From Enoplosus armatus (taxonomy: Eukaryota > Chordata > Actinopteri > Centrarchiformes > Enoplosidae), in assembly GCF_043641665.1 (NCBI RefSeq), contig NC_092183.1, positions 252,501 through 316,500 on the forward strand: a DNA stretch of 64,000 nucleotides. Direction: 5' to 3'. Position 1 is the first letter of the stretch. Every line of letters begins with the position of its first letter. The position numbers and the translations under genes were made by a program. The notes under the pieces were generated by a model. The model saw only the letters and a list, made by a program, of their open reading frames with translations. It was not told where the DNA came from and did not search any database. Positions 1 to 11,700 of the stretch are shown in pieces.

Positions 1-890
1 ACTTTCCTTATGTTTGCAGGCTGGCTCTTCACCAGAGGCACGTAACAGGAGTTGAAGTGCACTAGGTTGTGGTCTGACCTACCCAGAGGGGGGAGGGGAG
101 AGGAGCTGTATGCATCCTTCACGTTAGCATACAGCAAGTCCAGGGTCCTCTCCTCTCTAGTAGGACAGCTCACATACTGAGTGAACGTGGGAAATGTCTT
201 AGCCATGATGACGTGGTCGAAGTCACCCGAAATAGCAATGAATGCATTCGGGTGTTGAGTCTGTAGACGGGCCATGGTGGAGTGAATGACAGAGGGATGT
301 AAACATTCACAACAATAGCATGTGAGAACTCCCTGGGCAAATAGTACGGTCTGAGTCCAATCGCAAACAGTTCAATGTCCAGGCAACAGACACGATCCTT
401 GATGGTAATGTGGGAAGGATTGCACCACCTGTTGTTAACGAGAACGACAAGCCCCCCTCCTTCACGCTTACCGCTCCCGGTGCAATCCCTGTTGGCCTGG
501 ACAGTCTGAAAGCCGCCAATGGAGACGGTGTCATCGGGAATGTCCTGGTGCAGCCATGTTGCTGTAAAGCACATTAAGCTACACTCCCTGTACTCCCTCT
601 GACTCCTGGCCAGCACCGTTAGATCATCCATCTTGTTTGCCAGCAATCTCACGTTGCCCATGATGACAGAGGGGAGACACGGCTTATATCTCCTCTTCTC
701 CATAAGCCTCTGTTGTCTCGACCCACCTCTCTTCCCTCGTCGCTTTGTTCCTCCTCTGCATCCTCTGTGTGTTTTTAAAAAACACGGCTTCATGATAAAG
801 GAATAAAGGAGAAAGTTACGAAAAAATAAGAAAACAAACAGGAGCGACTGTAACAGGCTGCATGCACGGTCGGCACATGCGCACACTTTA
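1..890 (-). mobile_element. Decayed LINE 5' part (AP-endonuclease region), L2/CR1-like
   Basis: Read on the minus strand this encodes the start of a LINE ORF2-type protein: a basic leader, then 'GNVRLLANKMDDL', 'FTATWLHQDIPDDTVSI', 'GGGLVVLVNNRWC', 'RPYYLPREFSHAIVV' and 'VYIPLSF'. These are the usual steps of the apurinic endonuclease of fish non-LTR elements. Near 170-240 the frame breaks: the following piece ('TFPTFTQYVSCPTREERTLD', 'GRSDHNLVHF') continues in another frame to base 1. The element runs off the left edge. Its 5' leader (785-890) is clearly similar to 35100-35215, so a second copy of the family is in the window. It stops right beside a 60-bp duplication containing a dab2ip splice acceptor. 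Inactive copy; the exact clade is uncertain. Confidence 0.8.
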
Positions 891-891
891 G

Positions 892-1011
892 TAACAGCAG
901 TATTTGTGCTACAGGTACTTCTGTGAGCTGTGTCTGGACGACAGTGTGTATTAACAGCAGTATTTGTACTACAGGTACTTCTGTGAGCTGTGCCTGGATG
1001 ACAGTCTTTAC
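892..1011 (+). repeat. 60-bp tandem duplication of a splice acceptor and exon start
   Basis: Bases 892-951 and 952-1011 are two copies of one 60-bp unit with six differences. Each copy has 'tatttgt', then 'ctacag', then the start of the dab2ip C2 exon ('gtacttctgtgagctgtg'). The downstream copy continues into the full exon. The upstream copy keeps the same reading frame ([12 protein letters not shown]) and then meets TAA at the unit boundary. Most coding differences are at silent third positions. Use of the upstream acceptor would therefore end translation after about 13 residues. Confidence 0.9.
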
Positions 1012-4000
1012 GCTCGGACATCGTGTAAATTGAAGACTGACAACATATTTTGGGGAGAACGTTTCGACTTCAGCAGTCTTCCGTCCATCAGTGCCGTCAC
1101 TCTTCATCTCTACAAAGACACAGACAGGAAGAGGAAGAAGGACAAGAGCAGCTATGTCGGGTTGGTCAACATCCCTGTCACCGCGGTGACCGGCAGACAG
1201 CTAGTGGAGAAGTGGTACGCAGTGAGCACGCCCAGTACCAGCAGGGGTAGGTGGACTTCTATTTAGGTTTCAACTGATTTAGGAAACAACACACTCAGTT
1301 GAAAAAACAAAACAAGACGACAGATGCTGTATTTTTATTGAACTAATCCTAAAATCCTGTTTAGTTTCTGTGCTAGAGCCAATAACAGATCATGTACCTG
1401 ACCTTTGAATCATGTTCAAGTTCTTTTTCAGCCCTGAGTTGTGCCTAAAGGTCTTTCCTTCAGGCTCCATACAGCCCAGCAACCTCCAGCAGTAAACCTA
1501 TGTGTGATCATGAAGGCCACTTCAGATGAGATCAATATTTTAATCAGCTCAACTTCTCTTGTGTGGAATATTTTGACTGGACAGTCGGAGGACTATATTT
1601 AAACCATAACAGTGAGGGGGACATGTCCCCCCCACCTCCAGAGGAAATAACGCCCTTGAATGACATCCAGATGGTTGTCAGGGGTCTGTTCCAACAAGTT
1701 TTCTGTATGCAGTAAAACTCCAAACAAGTACTTTTACATCAGCATACGCTCCAGGTTTGATGATAGATTTTCAGGTTACTCACTGAAGATTCTCTTTGTG
1801 AAAAACTTTTTCATGTTGTGTTTCAGGTAAGTCGTCTGTGCCAACAGTGCGAATCAAAGCTCGTTATCAGAGTATCGTCATCCTGCCAATGGAGCAGTAT
1901 AAAGAGTTTGCAGAGTACATTAGCTCCAACTACCTGCTGCTCTGTAACACTCTGGAAGCCTCCATCAGCCTGAGAGCTAAAGAAGAGCTTGCTGCTGCGC
2001 TCGTACACATCCTGCACAGCACCGGCAAGGCAAAGGTAACCCCACCCACTACACATAACTCTGCCCACCAGACATAGACCACCTTCAAAATACTCCCATG
2101 TGGTTCCAGCTAAACCCATGAGTCTTGGAAAAGCTTTTTAGTCCTAAAATGTACTGAAAATTAGAAAATGTAACAACCTGTCCTGTAAGACGTTCGTGAG
2201 AGGTTTTAATGAGAGACAGTATTATGGCAGTGTAATGGAGAATCATGCAGTCACCATATCATAGTCTTTATTTAAAACAACCACTTTGGGGCACCAAAAT
2301 CTGAAATGTTCTGCCTCTACACGTCAAGCCTATAAAGTATAACAGTTTACAAATCAATATAAATGGCGTCACATGACCTGTGTACATTCAGAAGGTTTAA
2401 ATAAAGTTTTATTGGACCGAATGAGGATGACCTTGGACCCCTTTCTACAGGACTTCCTGACGGACCTGATGATGTCAGAGGTGGACCGTTGCCGTGACAA
2501 CGACCAGCTGATCTTCAGAGAGAACACACTGGCGACAAAGAGCATTGAGGAATACCTGAAGCTGATTGGACAGAAGTACCTGCAGGACGCCCTTGGTACA
2601 CTCAACACTACACACAATATATGACACAAATACACAAAACACAACACACACTAAAAGCCACAAGCCTCGAAAGGAAAGAAACTTTACTCTGATGGGGGGG
2701 CCATTAAATGTACATTTTATTTCAGGCTCCTGAGGTTTATGGTTTATTTACAGTTTGTCCTCAGTTTGTCTGTAGTTTGTCTACAGTTTGTCCTCAGTTT
2801 ATCCTCAGTTTGTCTACAGTTTGTCCTCAGTTTGTCTACAGTTTGTCCTGTTTGTCTGCACTTTGTCCACAGTTTGTTTACAGTTTGTTTACAGTGTGTC
2901 TACAGTTTGTCTTCAGTTTGTCTACAATTTGTCCTCAATTTGTCCTCAGTTTGTCTACAGTTTGTCCTCAGTTTGTCCTCCATTTGTTTACAGTTTGTCT
3001 ACAGTTTTTTATATTTTGTCCTCAGTTTGTCTGCAGTTTGTCTACAGTTTAACAGTTTGTTTACGTTTTGACAACAGTTTGTCTACAGTTTGTTAACAGT
3101 TTGTTTACATTTTGTCTACAGTTTGTCCTCAGTCTGTCTACAGTTTCTCCTCAGTTTGTTTACATTTTGTCTACAGTGTTTCCTCAGTTTGTCCACAGTT
3201 TGTCCTCAGTTTGTCTACAGTTTGTCCACAGTTTGTCCTCCATTTGTTTACAGTTTGTCCTAAGTTTGTCTATAGTTTTTTATATTTTGTCCTCAGTTTA
3301 TCCACAGTTTTTCTTCACTTTATTTACAGCTCGTCTGCAGTTTGTCTACAGTTTTTTTATAGTTTGTCTGCAGTGTGTCTTCAGTTTGTCTACAGTGTGT
3401 CTTCAGTTTGTCTACAGTTTGCCCACAGTTTGTCCTCCGTTTGTTTACAGTTTGTCCTCAGTTTGGCCACAGTTTGTCTGTAGTTTGTCCTCAGATTGTC
3501 TTCAGTTTGTTTACATTTTGTCTACAGTTTGTCTTCACTTTGTCTGTAGTTTGTCTGCAGTTTCTCCTCAGTTTGTCCACAGTTTGTTTACAGTTTGTCA
3601 ACAGTTTGTCCTCAGTTTGTCTACAGTTTGTCTACAGTTTGTTAACAGTTTTTCTGCAGTTTTACAGTTTGTCTACAGTTTTTCCTCAGTTTGTCTGCCG
3701 TTTGTTTACAGTTTGTCTAGTTTTTTATATTTTGTCTTCAGTTTGTCCACAATTTGTCCACAGTTTGTCCTCAGTTTGTCTACAATTTGTCCACAGTTTG
3801 TCCACAGTTTGTCCACAGTTTGCCCTCAGTTTGTCTACAGTTTGTCCACAGTTTGTTTACATTTTGTCTACAGTTTGTCTATAGTTTGTCCTCAGTTTGT
3901 CTACAGTTTGTCTACAGTTTGTCCACAGTTTGTTTACATTTTGTCTACATTTTGTCTACAGTTTGTCTATAGTTTGTCCTCAGTTTGTCCACAGTTTGTC

Positions 4001-7000
4001 CTCCATTTGATTACAGTTTGTCCTCAGTTTGTCTATAGTTTTTTATAATTTGTCCACAGTTTGTTTACATTTTGACTACAGTTTGTCTACAGTTTGTCCT
4101 CAGTTTGTCTACAGTTTGTCCACAGTTTGTCCTCCATTTGATTACAGTTTGTCCTCAGTTTGTCTATAGTTTTTTATAATTTGTCCTCAGTTTGTCAACA
4201 GTTTTTCTTCACTTTATTTACAGCTTGTCTGCAGTTTGTCTACAGTTTTTTATATTTTGTCCTAAGTTTGTTTACAGTTTGTCTATAGTTTGTCCTCAGA
4301 TTTTCCTCAGTTTGTTTACAGTTTGTCTACAGTTTGTTAACAGTTTTCTGCAGTTTTACAGTTTGTCTACAGTTTGTTAACAGTCTGTTAACAGTCTGTT
4401 AACAGTTTGTCTTCAGTTTGTCTACGGTTTGTCTACAGTTTTTTCTACGGTTTGTTAACAGTTTGTCCTCAGTTTGTCTACAGTTAGTTAACAGTTTTTC
4501 TGCAGTTTTACAGTTTGTCTTCAGTTTGTCTTCAGTTTGTCTACAGTTTGTTAACAGTTTGTCTGCAGTTTTACAGTTTGTCTATAGTTTGTTAACAATT
4601 TGTCTACAGTTTGTCTACAGTTTGTCCACAGTTGGTCCTCAGTTTGTTTACATTTTGTCTATAGTGTTTCCTCAGTCTGTCCACAGTTTGTCCTCAGTTT
4701 GTCTACAGTTTGTCCACAGTTTGATTACAGTTTGTCCTCAGTTTGTCTATAGTTTTTTATAATTTGTCCTCAGTTTGTCCACAGTTTTTCTTCACTTTAT
4801 TTACAGCTTGTCCGCAGTTTGTCTACAGTTTGTCTATAGTTTGTCCTCAGATTTTCCTCAGTTTGTTTACAGTTTGTCTACAGTTTGTCTACAGTTTGTT
4901 AACAGTTTTTCTGCAGTTTTACAGTTTGTCTACAGTTTGTTAACAGTCTGTTAACAGTTTGTCTTCAGTTTGTCTACAGTTTGTCTACAGTTTTTTCTAC
5001 GGTTTGTTAACAGTTTGTCTACAGTTTGTTAACAGTTTGTCCTCAGTTTGTCTACAGTTGGTCCTCAGTGTGTTTACATTTTGTCTATAGTGTTTCCTCA
5101 GTCTGTCCACAGTTTGTCCTCAGTTTGTCTACAGTTTGTTCACAGTTTGTCCTCCATTTGATTACAGTTTGTCCTCAGTTTGTCTATAGTTTTTTATGAT
5201 TTGTCCACAGTTTGTTTACATTTTGACTACAGTTTGTCTACAGTTTGTCCTCAGTTTGTCTACAGTTTGTCCACAGTTTGTCCTCCATTTGATTACAGTT
5301 TGTCCTCAGTTTGTCTATAGTTTTTTATAATTTGTCCTCAGTTTGTCCACAGTTTTTCTTCACTTTATTTACAGCTTGTCTGCAGTTTGTCTACAGTTTT
5401 TTATATTTTGTCCTAAGTTTGTTTACAGTTTGTCTATAGTTTGTCCTCAGATTTTCCTCAGTTTGTTTACAGTTTGTCTACAGTTTGTTAACAGTTTTTC
5501 TGCAGTTTTACAGTTTGTCTACAGTTTGTTAACAGTCTGTTAACAGTTTGTCTTCAGTTTGTCTACAGTTTGTCTACAGTTTTTTCTACGGTTTGTTAAC
5601 AGTTTGTCCTCAGTTTGTCTACAGTTAGTTAACAGTTTTTCTGCAGTTTTACAGTCTGTCTTCAGTTTGTCTACAGTTTGTTAACAGTTTGTCTGCAGTT
5701 TTACAGTTTGTCTATAGTTTGTTAACAATTTGTCTACAATTTGTCTACAGTTTGTCTACAGTTTGTTAACAGTTTGCCGGCAGTTTTACAGTTTGTCTAT
5801 AGTTAAACAATTTGTCTACAGTTTTTCCTCAGTTTGTCTACAGTTTGTTAACAGTTTGTCCTCAGTTTTTTAACAGTTTTTCCTCAGTTTGTCGACAGTT
5901 TGTCTACAGTTTAACAGTTTTTTCACAGTTTTACAATTTGTCTACAGTTTAACAGTTTGTCTACAGTTTGTTAACAGTTTGTTTACTGTTTGTTTACAGT
6001 TTGTCCACATATTAGTAACACTTACGAGGTCTTGAAAAGTAGGATTCAGCGGCCTCCATTTTTGTACTGTCCCTAACCCTGTATTTATGTACATGTATGT
6101 GTGTGCGTGTATGCTCAGGTGAGTTTATTAAAGCTCTGTACGAGTCAGATGAGAACTGTGAGGTCGACCCGTCTCGCTGTGCAACCTCAGGCCTCGCAGA
6201 ACATCAGGCCAACCTGAGGATGTGCTGCGAACTCGCTTTCTGCAAGATCCTCGACTCATACAGGTATACAAATATACACACTGTACACACACTGTACACA
6301 TGATTAAACACACACGGTCAAAACACGTGTGCCCCTCCCATCACTCAGGGTCTTCCCCCGGGAGTTGAAGGAGGTGTTTGCATCTTGGCGACAGGAGTGC
6401 GGTAACCGGGGGCGACCAGACATCAGCGAGCGTCTCATCAGTGCCTCGCTGTTCCTGCGCTTCCTGTGTCCGGCTGTGATGTCACCGTCCCTGTTTGACC
6501 TGATGCAGGAGTACCCTGACGAACGCTCTGCAAGAACTTTAACCCTCATCGCCAAAGTCATCCAGACCCTTGCCAACTTTAGCAAGTAATTCTGGGCTTT
6601 TACTGTGAAGGAGCTGGAGGGCATTTACTGTAAAGGGACTGTAGGGCTTTTACTGTGAAGCTCTTTGACCTGTAGATGGATGAACTTGAACCTCTTAACT
6701 GTATTGTTTGTTCACTTGTGTATTCACCTGTATGTGTCTGTGGTTGCAGGTTCGGCACTAAAGAAGAGTACATGCTGTTTATGAATGACTTCGTGGAGCG
6801 GCAGTGGAGCAGCATGCAGCGTTTCCTGCAGGAGATCTCAAACCCTGACGGACTAAACCACACTGCCGGCTTCGACGGATACATTGACCTTGGCCGAGAG
6901 CTGTCCAGCCTGCACACCCTGCTGACCGAGCTCGACCAGGTGACCTTCCTGAGACCGTTATTAGATGGTTTTACAGTCGTCCCCACGGCTTCTCCAGTCA

Positions 7001-8757
7001 AACTCATCTTTAGACCTCTTACAGTCACAAGCGCTGCCGAATAGTTCTGTCGTGGTTGGAAAATGATCTTGAGACACAAGCTGCTACCTCGTGCATCACA
7101 CATCCAGAAGTCCTAAAATTATTTTTACCGTAGTGTTACTCTATCAACAACCTGGCCCAGCAATACAAAATCTTCAGTTTATACACGTCAGTTTCTGTAC
7201 AGGTGAAACAAACAAGGTATAATATGTTAATCAGTGAGCTTTAGCAATGCTGGTGGGTGGATTTTGTTACCTTCGGACAGAGGCAGGCTGGCTTGTTTCC
7301 AGTGTTTATGCTACGCTAAGCTAACCAGCCATAGCTTCATATTTAGCATGCAGACTGAGAGTGTAATCAATCTGAATATCTGACTCTCAGACAGGAAGAG
7401 AAGAGGAGGATTTCACTACATGTTGAACTGTGAATGACTGTTACCAGCAGATCAATTCATAGATTGTGTCTCTGTCTCTCTCTACCTGTCTCTCTCTCCT
7501 GCCTGTGTGTCAGCAGTCATGTCTGTCAAAGCTTGGTCCTCTTCCTCGGATCCTCAGAGACGTGTCAGTAGCTCTGGCTAACCCAGGGGGCATGGTTCAT
7601 CCGGGGGGCGTGTCCGTTTCCTCTCCGGAGCCTCAGCGTGTGGTGTCTCCGCCCCCTCTGTCCCCGCCCCCTCTGTCCCCACCCCTCTCTCCTCCTCTGG
7701 CGACTTGTAATCCCTCCATCGGCCTGCAGGGCGGCGTTGGACTCGACGGAGGGTTAGCATCATGTGTTCTGTTAGCATTAGCATCTAGCTCAGTATATAT
7801 GTGGGCAACTCAGAATATTCACACATCAACAGTTGTTTAAAGTCAAGTGGCACTGACCAATCACAGTTGAGTGGGGGTGGGACTAAAGGGTAACACATTG
7901 TTCCCAACACCCTACAAGAAGACTCCAGTTTATTATTTTGGGAACTGTTGGGTCTCTGTAGTAACATTATCAAGAGTCGGTCTAGACCTGCTCTATTGTC
8001 ATGAGAAAAAATTTAATTATTTTTGACAGAAGAATTGGTCCAGACAGTAATATTGAATTGTTTTAGTGGTTGTTAGGGTGTTTGAGGTGGTTGCTATGGG
8101 TTCACCTGGTGGTTGCTAGGGTGTTCATGAAAAGATAAAACTTTCTGATAGATTGTTTTCTAGTTATCAAATACTCACTTCTTGCTAATGAACGGCGAGA
8201 GAGTTATTACATGTTACTAAAGTGTTGCTTGTTAGCCTCTCATGATGATAGCTGGAAAAATTGCTGTTGAGGATTCACTAGTTGTTGCTTTATTGTGTTT
8301 CAAGTGTTTTTTAGACTTTTACTTGGTGGTTGGTGTGTTGCTATATTACTAATTAGCCACTCAGATGGTGATGGGATGTGTTTACTGGGTCTTTTGAAAG
8401 TGGCTGCAAAGTGATCACTAAATGATTCAGTTTGGTTGCGAGGGTGTTGCCAAATGGTTAATAAGGTGCTGATTAGTCAAATGGGGGTAATAGGTGTTTG
8501 CTAGGATTTTGTAGGCGGTTGTAATGTGTGTGTGATGCTCAGTTGTGAGTTTATGAGGTGTGTTTTTTTGATTATTACTGTAACTCACTACTGTCAGTAG
8601 ACTCATTATAAACAGATTATTTATATGAATTTATAAGCAATCAATACAAAGTTATTGATTCTTAAGTTATGTTAGTAAATCATTCATAATCAAGATTTTA
8701 TGATTAGAAGTAGTGACATTAAGATTTTCAAACTCTTTGTTGAGAGGCCTGAACACC

Positions 8758-8794
<37 letters not shown>

Positions 8795-11700
8795 TTTGGT
8801 AGATTTCACCAGACTTCCCTCTCCGACTCCAGAGAACAAAGATTTGTTCTTCGTCACCAAAGGATCCAGTCTGCAGCCCGCATCAGGTGACCTTTGATCT
8901 TTATCTAACTCATACCTGCTGACCTCAGTCACCTTTGACTTCTGAATCTGACCTTTCCTGTTCTGCTGATGTCACTTCCTGCAGGCCTGCAGGGCTCTCC
9001 GGCTCTGAGCTCATCCTACTCGGAACCTAATGAGAACGAGGCAGGGTTTGAAATGACCAATGGGGGCCGGAGGGAGGGGCCAGATCTGACCAATGAGAGC
9101 CGCAGTCTGTCTCTGGTCGACCTGCAGGACTCTTCCCCTAGCGATGGCCTTGACGACAGCCAATGGCAGCGAAGGACGGGGCTCCTCCCCCTCTCCTTCC
9201 AGAACCCTGTGTATCACATGACCACCACGTCGCCACGGCAGCAGACAGACGCTACGCCCTCAGACGGCTCGGTGGGGTCACAAGGAAACGCAGATGACAG
9301 GAACGCCATGGCAACCAAACCAGCATTTCTTACCCAGATGTCTGTGGGGTTGGGAGGGGGAGAGAGGGGGGAGAGGATGTCGGCCATGTCGAGCAGCAGC
9401 AGCGGAGAGGAATACTCCAGACGAGCTCTGCCTCTCGCTGAGACTCTCACAGGTACAACACGTCCACTCGGTATCATTCATTCATATAAACATTACAGGC
9501 TGTTGCTTCAGATGTCTGAGGGGGGTCACTGGATGTGAAATAGCTTCAGATCCACACTGAACTATGACAGTCTACAGGTCAGGTCTCAGGTTTCTGTTGA
9601 GATGAGACTTAAGACTCAGTCACGTATCTGAGAATCTGTTGGTCATAAATCTGATCAGTTCGTCTGTTTTCTGGGCGACATGTAAATCAGGGTCGGTCCT
9701 TATCCAGTCCGGAAGGAGGTGCACCATTTACACTGAGTCAAGTGTAAATGCATCCAAAAAATCACCTCTGGAGGAGGTTTGAGACTCCTTCTATCCAGAT
9801 GTTGAAAAGGTGTCATCTTTGCTGCTCCCACAGTGTAACCATGTCAAGAAGTCCGTCTGTCTGTCTGTGTCTCCTGAAGTAACCTGATCAGATTCATGAT
9901 CTGACCATCAGAGTTTTGAATCTGAAGGGATCAGATTGTTATCGCAGGTTCAGCAGAGGCTAATGTTGCTCAATGATAAGGTTACTTTTACTGCTTTAGC
10001 TGCAGTCTCCGTAGCAACAGTCACAGAGGCTCATAGTACAGCATGTAAAGCTCTCTGATTGGATGTTTGTTAGAGCAATGCTCCCTGGGACCAAATTACA
10101 TCAACATATTAGGAATAACTAGAAAAGAATATCAGAATCAGAATCAGAAACTGTTTATTGCCAAGTAACATACATTACAAGGAATTTGCTGTGGTCTGAA
10201 GGTGCTATTGTTTTGATAACAAATAAGTAGAATATAAAAGCTAAAATAAGAATAAGAATAAAAATAAAAAATAAGATAAGATAAATAACAACAGTGCAGT
10301 GACCAGAATAAAGTAAAGTGTCCAGATAAAGTGTCCAGTAGGGGGTGGGTGCGTTAATGTAACGCAGTGGGGACAGGGGTGATGTACGTTAATATAACGT
10401 ATAGCTTGTGTTTGTGTTCTGGGGGGGGGTCAGTGAGAGTTTGTCAGGTTGACTGCAGAGGGGAAGAAACTGTTTTTGTGGCGGGAGGTTTTGGTCCTGA
10501 TGGACCGCAGCCTCCTGTCAGAGGGGAGGGGGTCGAACAGATGGTGTCCGGGGTGGGAGGGGTCGGCAGCGATCTTCCCTGCTCTCCTCAGGGTCCTGGA
10601 GGAGTACAGGTCCTGAAGAGATGGAAGGTTGCAGCCGATCACCCTCTCTGCAGAGCGGATGATACGCTGCAGTCTGCGTCTGTCCTTGGTGGAGGCAGCA
10701 GCGTACCAGACGGTGATGGAGGAGGTGAGGATGGACTCTATGGCAGTGTAGAAGTGAACCAGCATTTTTTGTGGCAGGTTAAACTTCCTCAGCTGCCTCA
10801 GGAAGTACATCCTCTGTTGGGCTTTCTTGATGAGGGAGCTGATGTTCAGCTCCCACCGGAGGTCCTGGCTGATGATGGAGCCCAGGAAACGGAAGGACTC
10901 CTCAGTGTCCACTGGAGAGTCACACAGGGTGATGGGGGCGGGTGGGGCTGCGCTCTTCCTAAAGTCAACAACCATCTCCACTGTCTTTGAAGCGTTAAGC
11001 TCCAGGTTGTTGCTGTTGCACCAGGTCACCAGGTGGTCAATCTCCCACCTGTAGGCAGACTCATCCTCTCCAGAGATGAGTCCGATGAGGGTGGTGTCAT
11101 CCGCGAACTTCAGGAGCTTGACAGACTGGTGACTGGAGGTGCAGCTGTTGGTGTAGAGGGAGAAGAGTAGAGGAGAAAGAACGCAGCCTTGAGGGGAGCC
11201 GGTGCTGATCGTCTGCGAGTCTGAGACGTGTTTCCCCAGCTTCACGTGCTGCTTCCTGTCAGACAGGAAATCTGTGATCCACCTGCAGGTGGGGTCAGGC
11301 ACGTTGAGCTGGGAGAGCTTGTCCTGAAGAAGAGCCGGGACGATCGTGTTGAAGGCAGAGCTGAAGTCCACAAACAGGATCCTGGCATAGGATCCTGCGG
11401 AGTCCAGGTGCTGGAGGATGAAGTGTAGAGCCAGGTTGACGGCGTCGTCTACAGACCTGTTGGCTCTGTAGGCGAACTGCAGGGGGTCCAGCAGAGAGTC
11501 TGTGATGGATTTGAGGTGGGACAGGACCAGGCGTTCAAATGATTTCATGACCACAGAGGTCAGGGCGACGGGTCTGTAGTCATTTAATCCTGTGGGCCCT
11601 GTTTTTTTGGGGACGGGGATGATGGTGGAGGCCTTGAAACAGGCTGGCATGTGGCATGTCTCCAGTGAGGTGTTGAAGATGTCCGTGAACACCGGAGACA

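Noticed and set aside
3068..4048. 326-codon plus-strand ORF rich in V, C, L, Q, F, S
   Set aside because: Produced by the 11-bp tandem repeat; every frame gives the same cycle and it lies in a dab2ip intron.
2740..6010. Possible CRISPR-like array
   Set aside because: Units are only 11 bp and contiguous, without unique spacers, in a vertebrate intron.
10367..11054. Plus-strand ORFs over the LINE
   Set aside because: Shadow frames of the minus-strand reverse transcriptase, which has all the family motifs.
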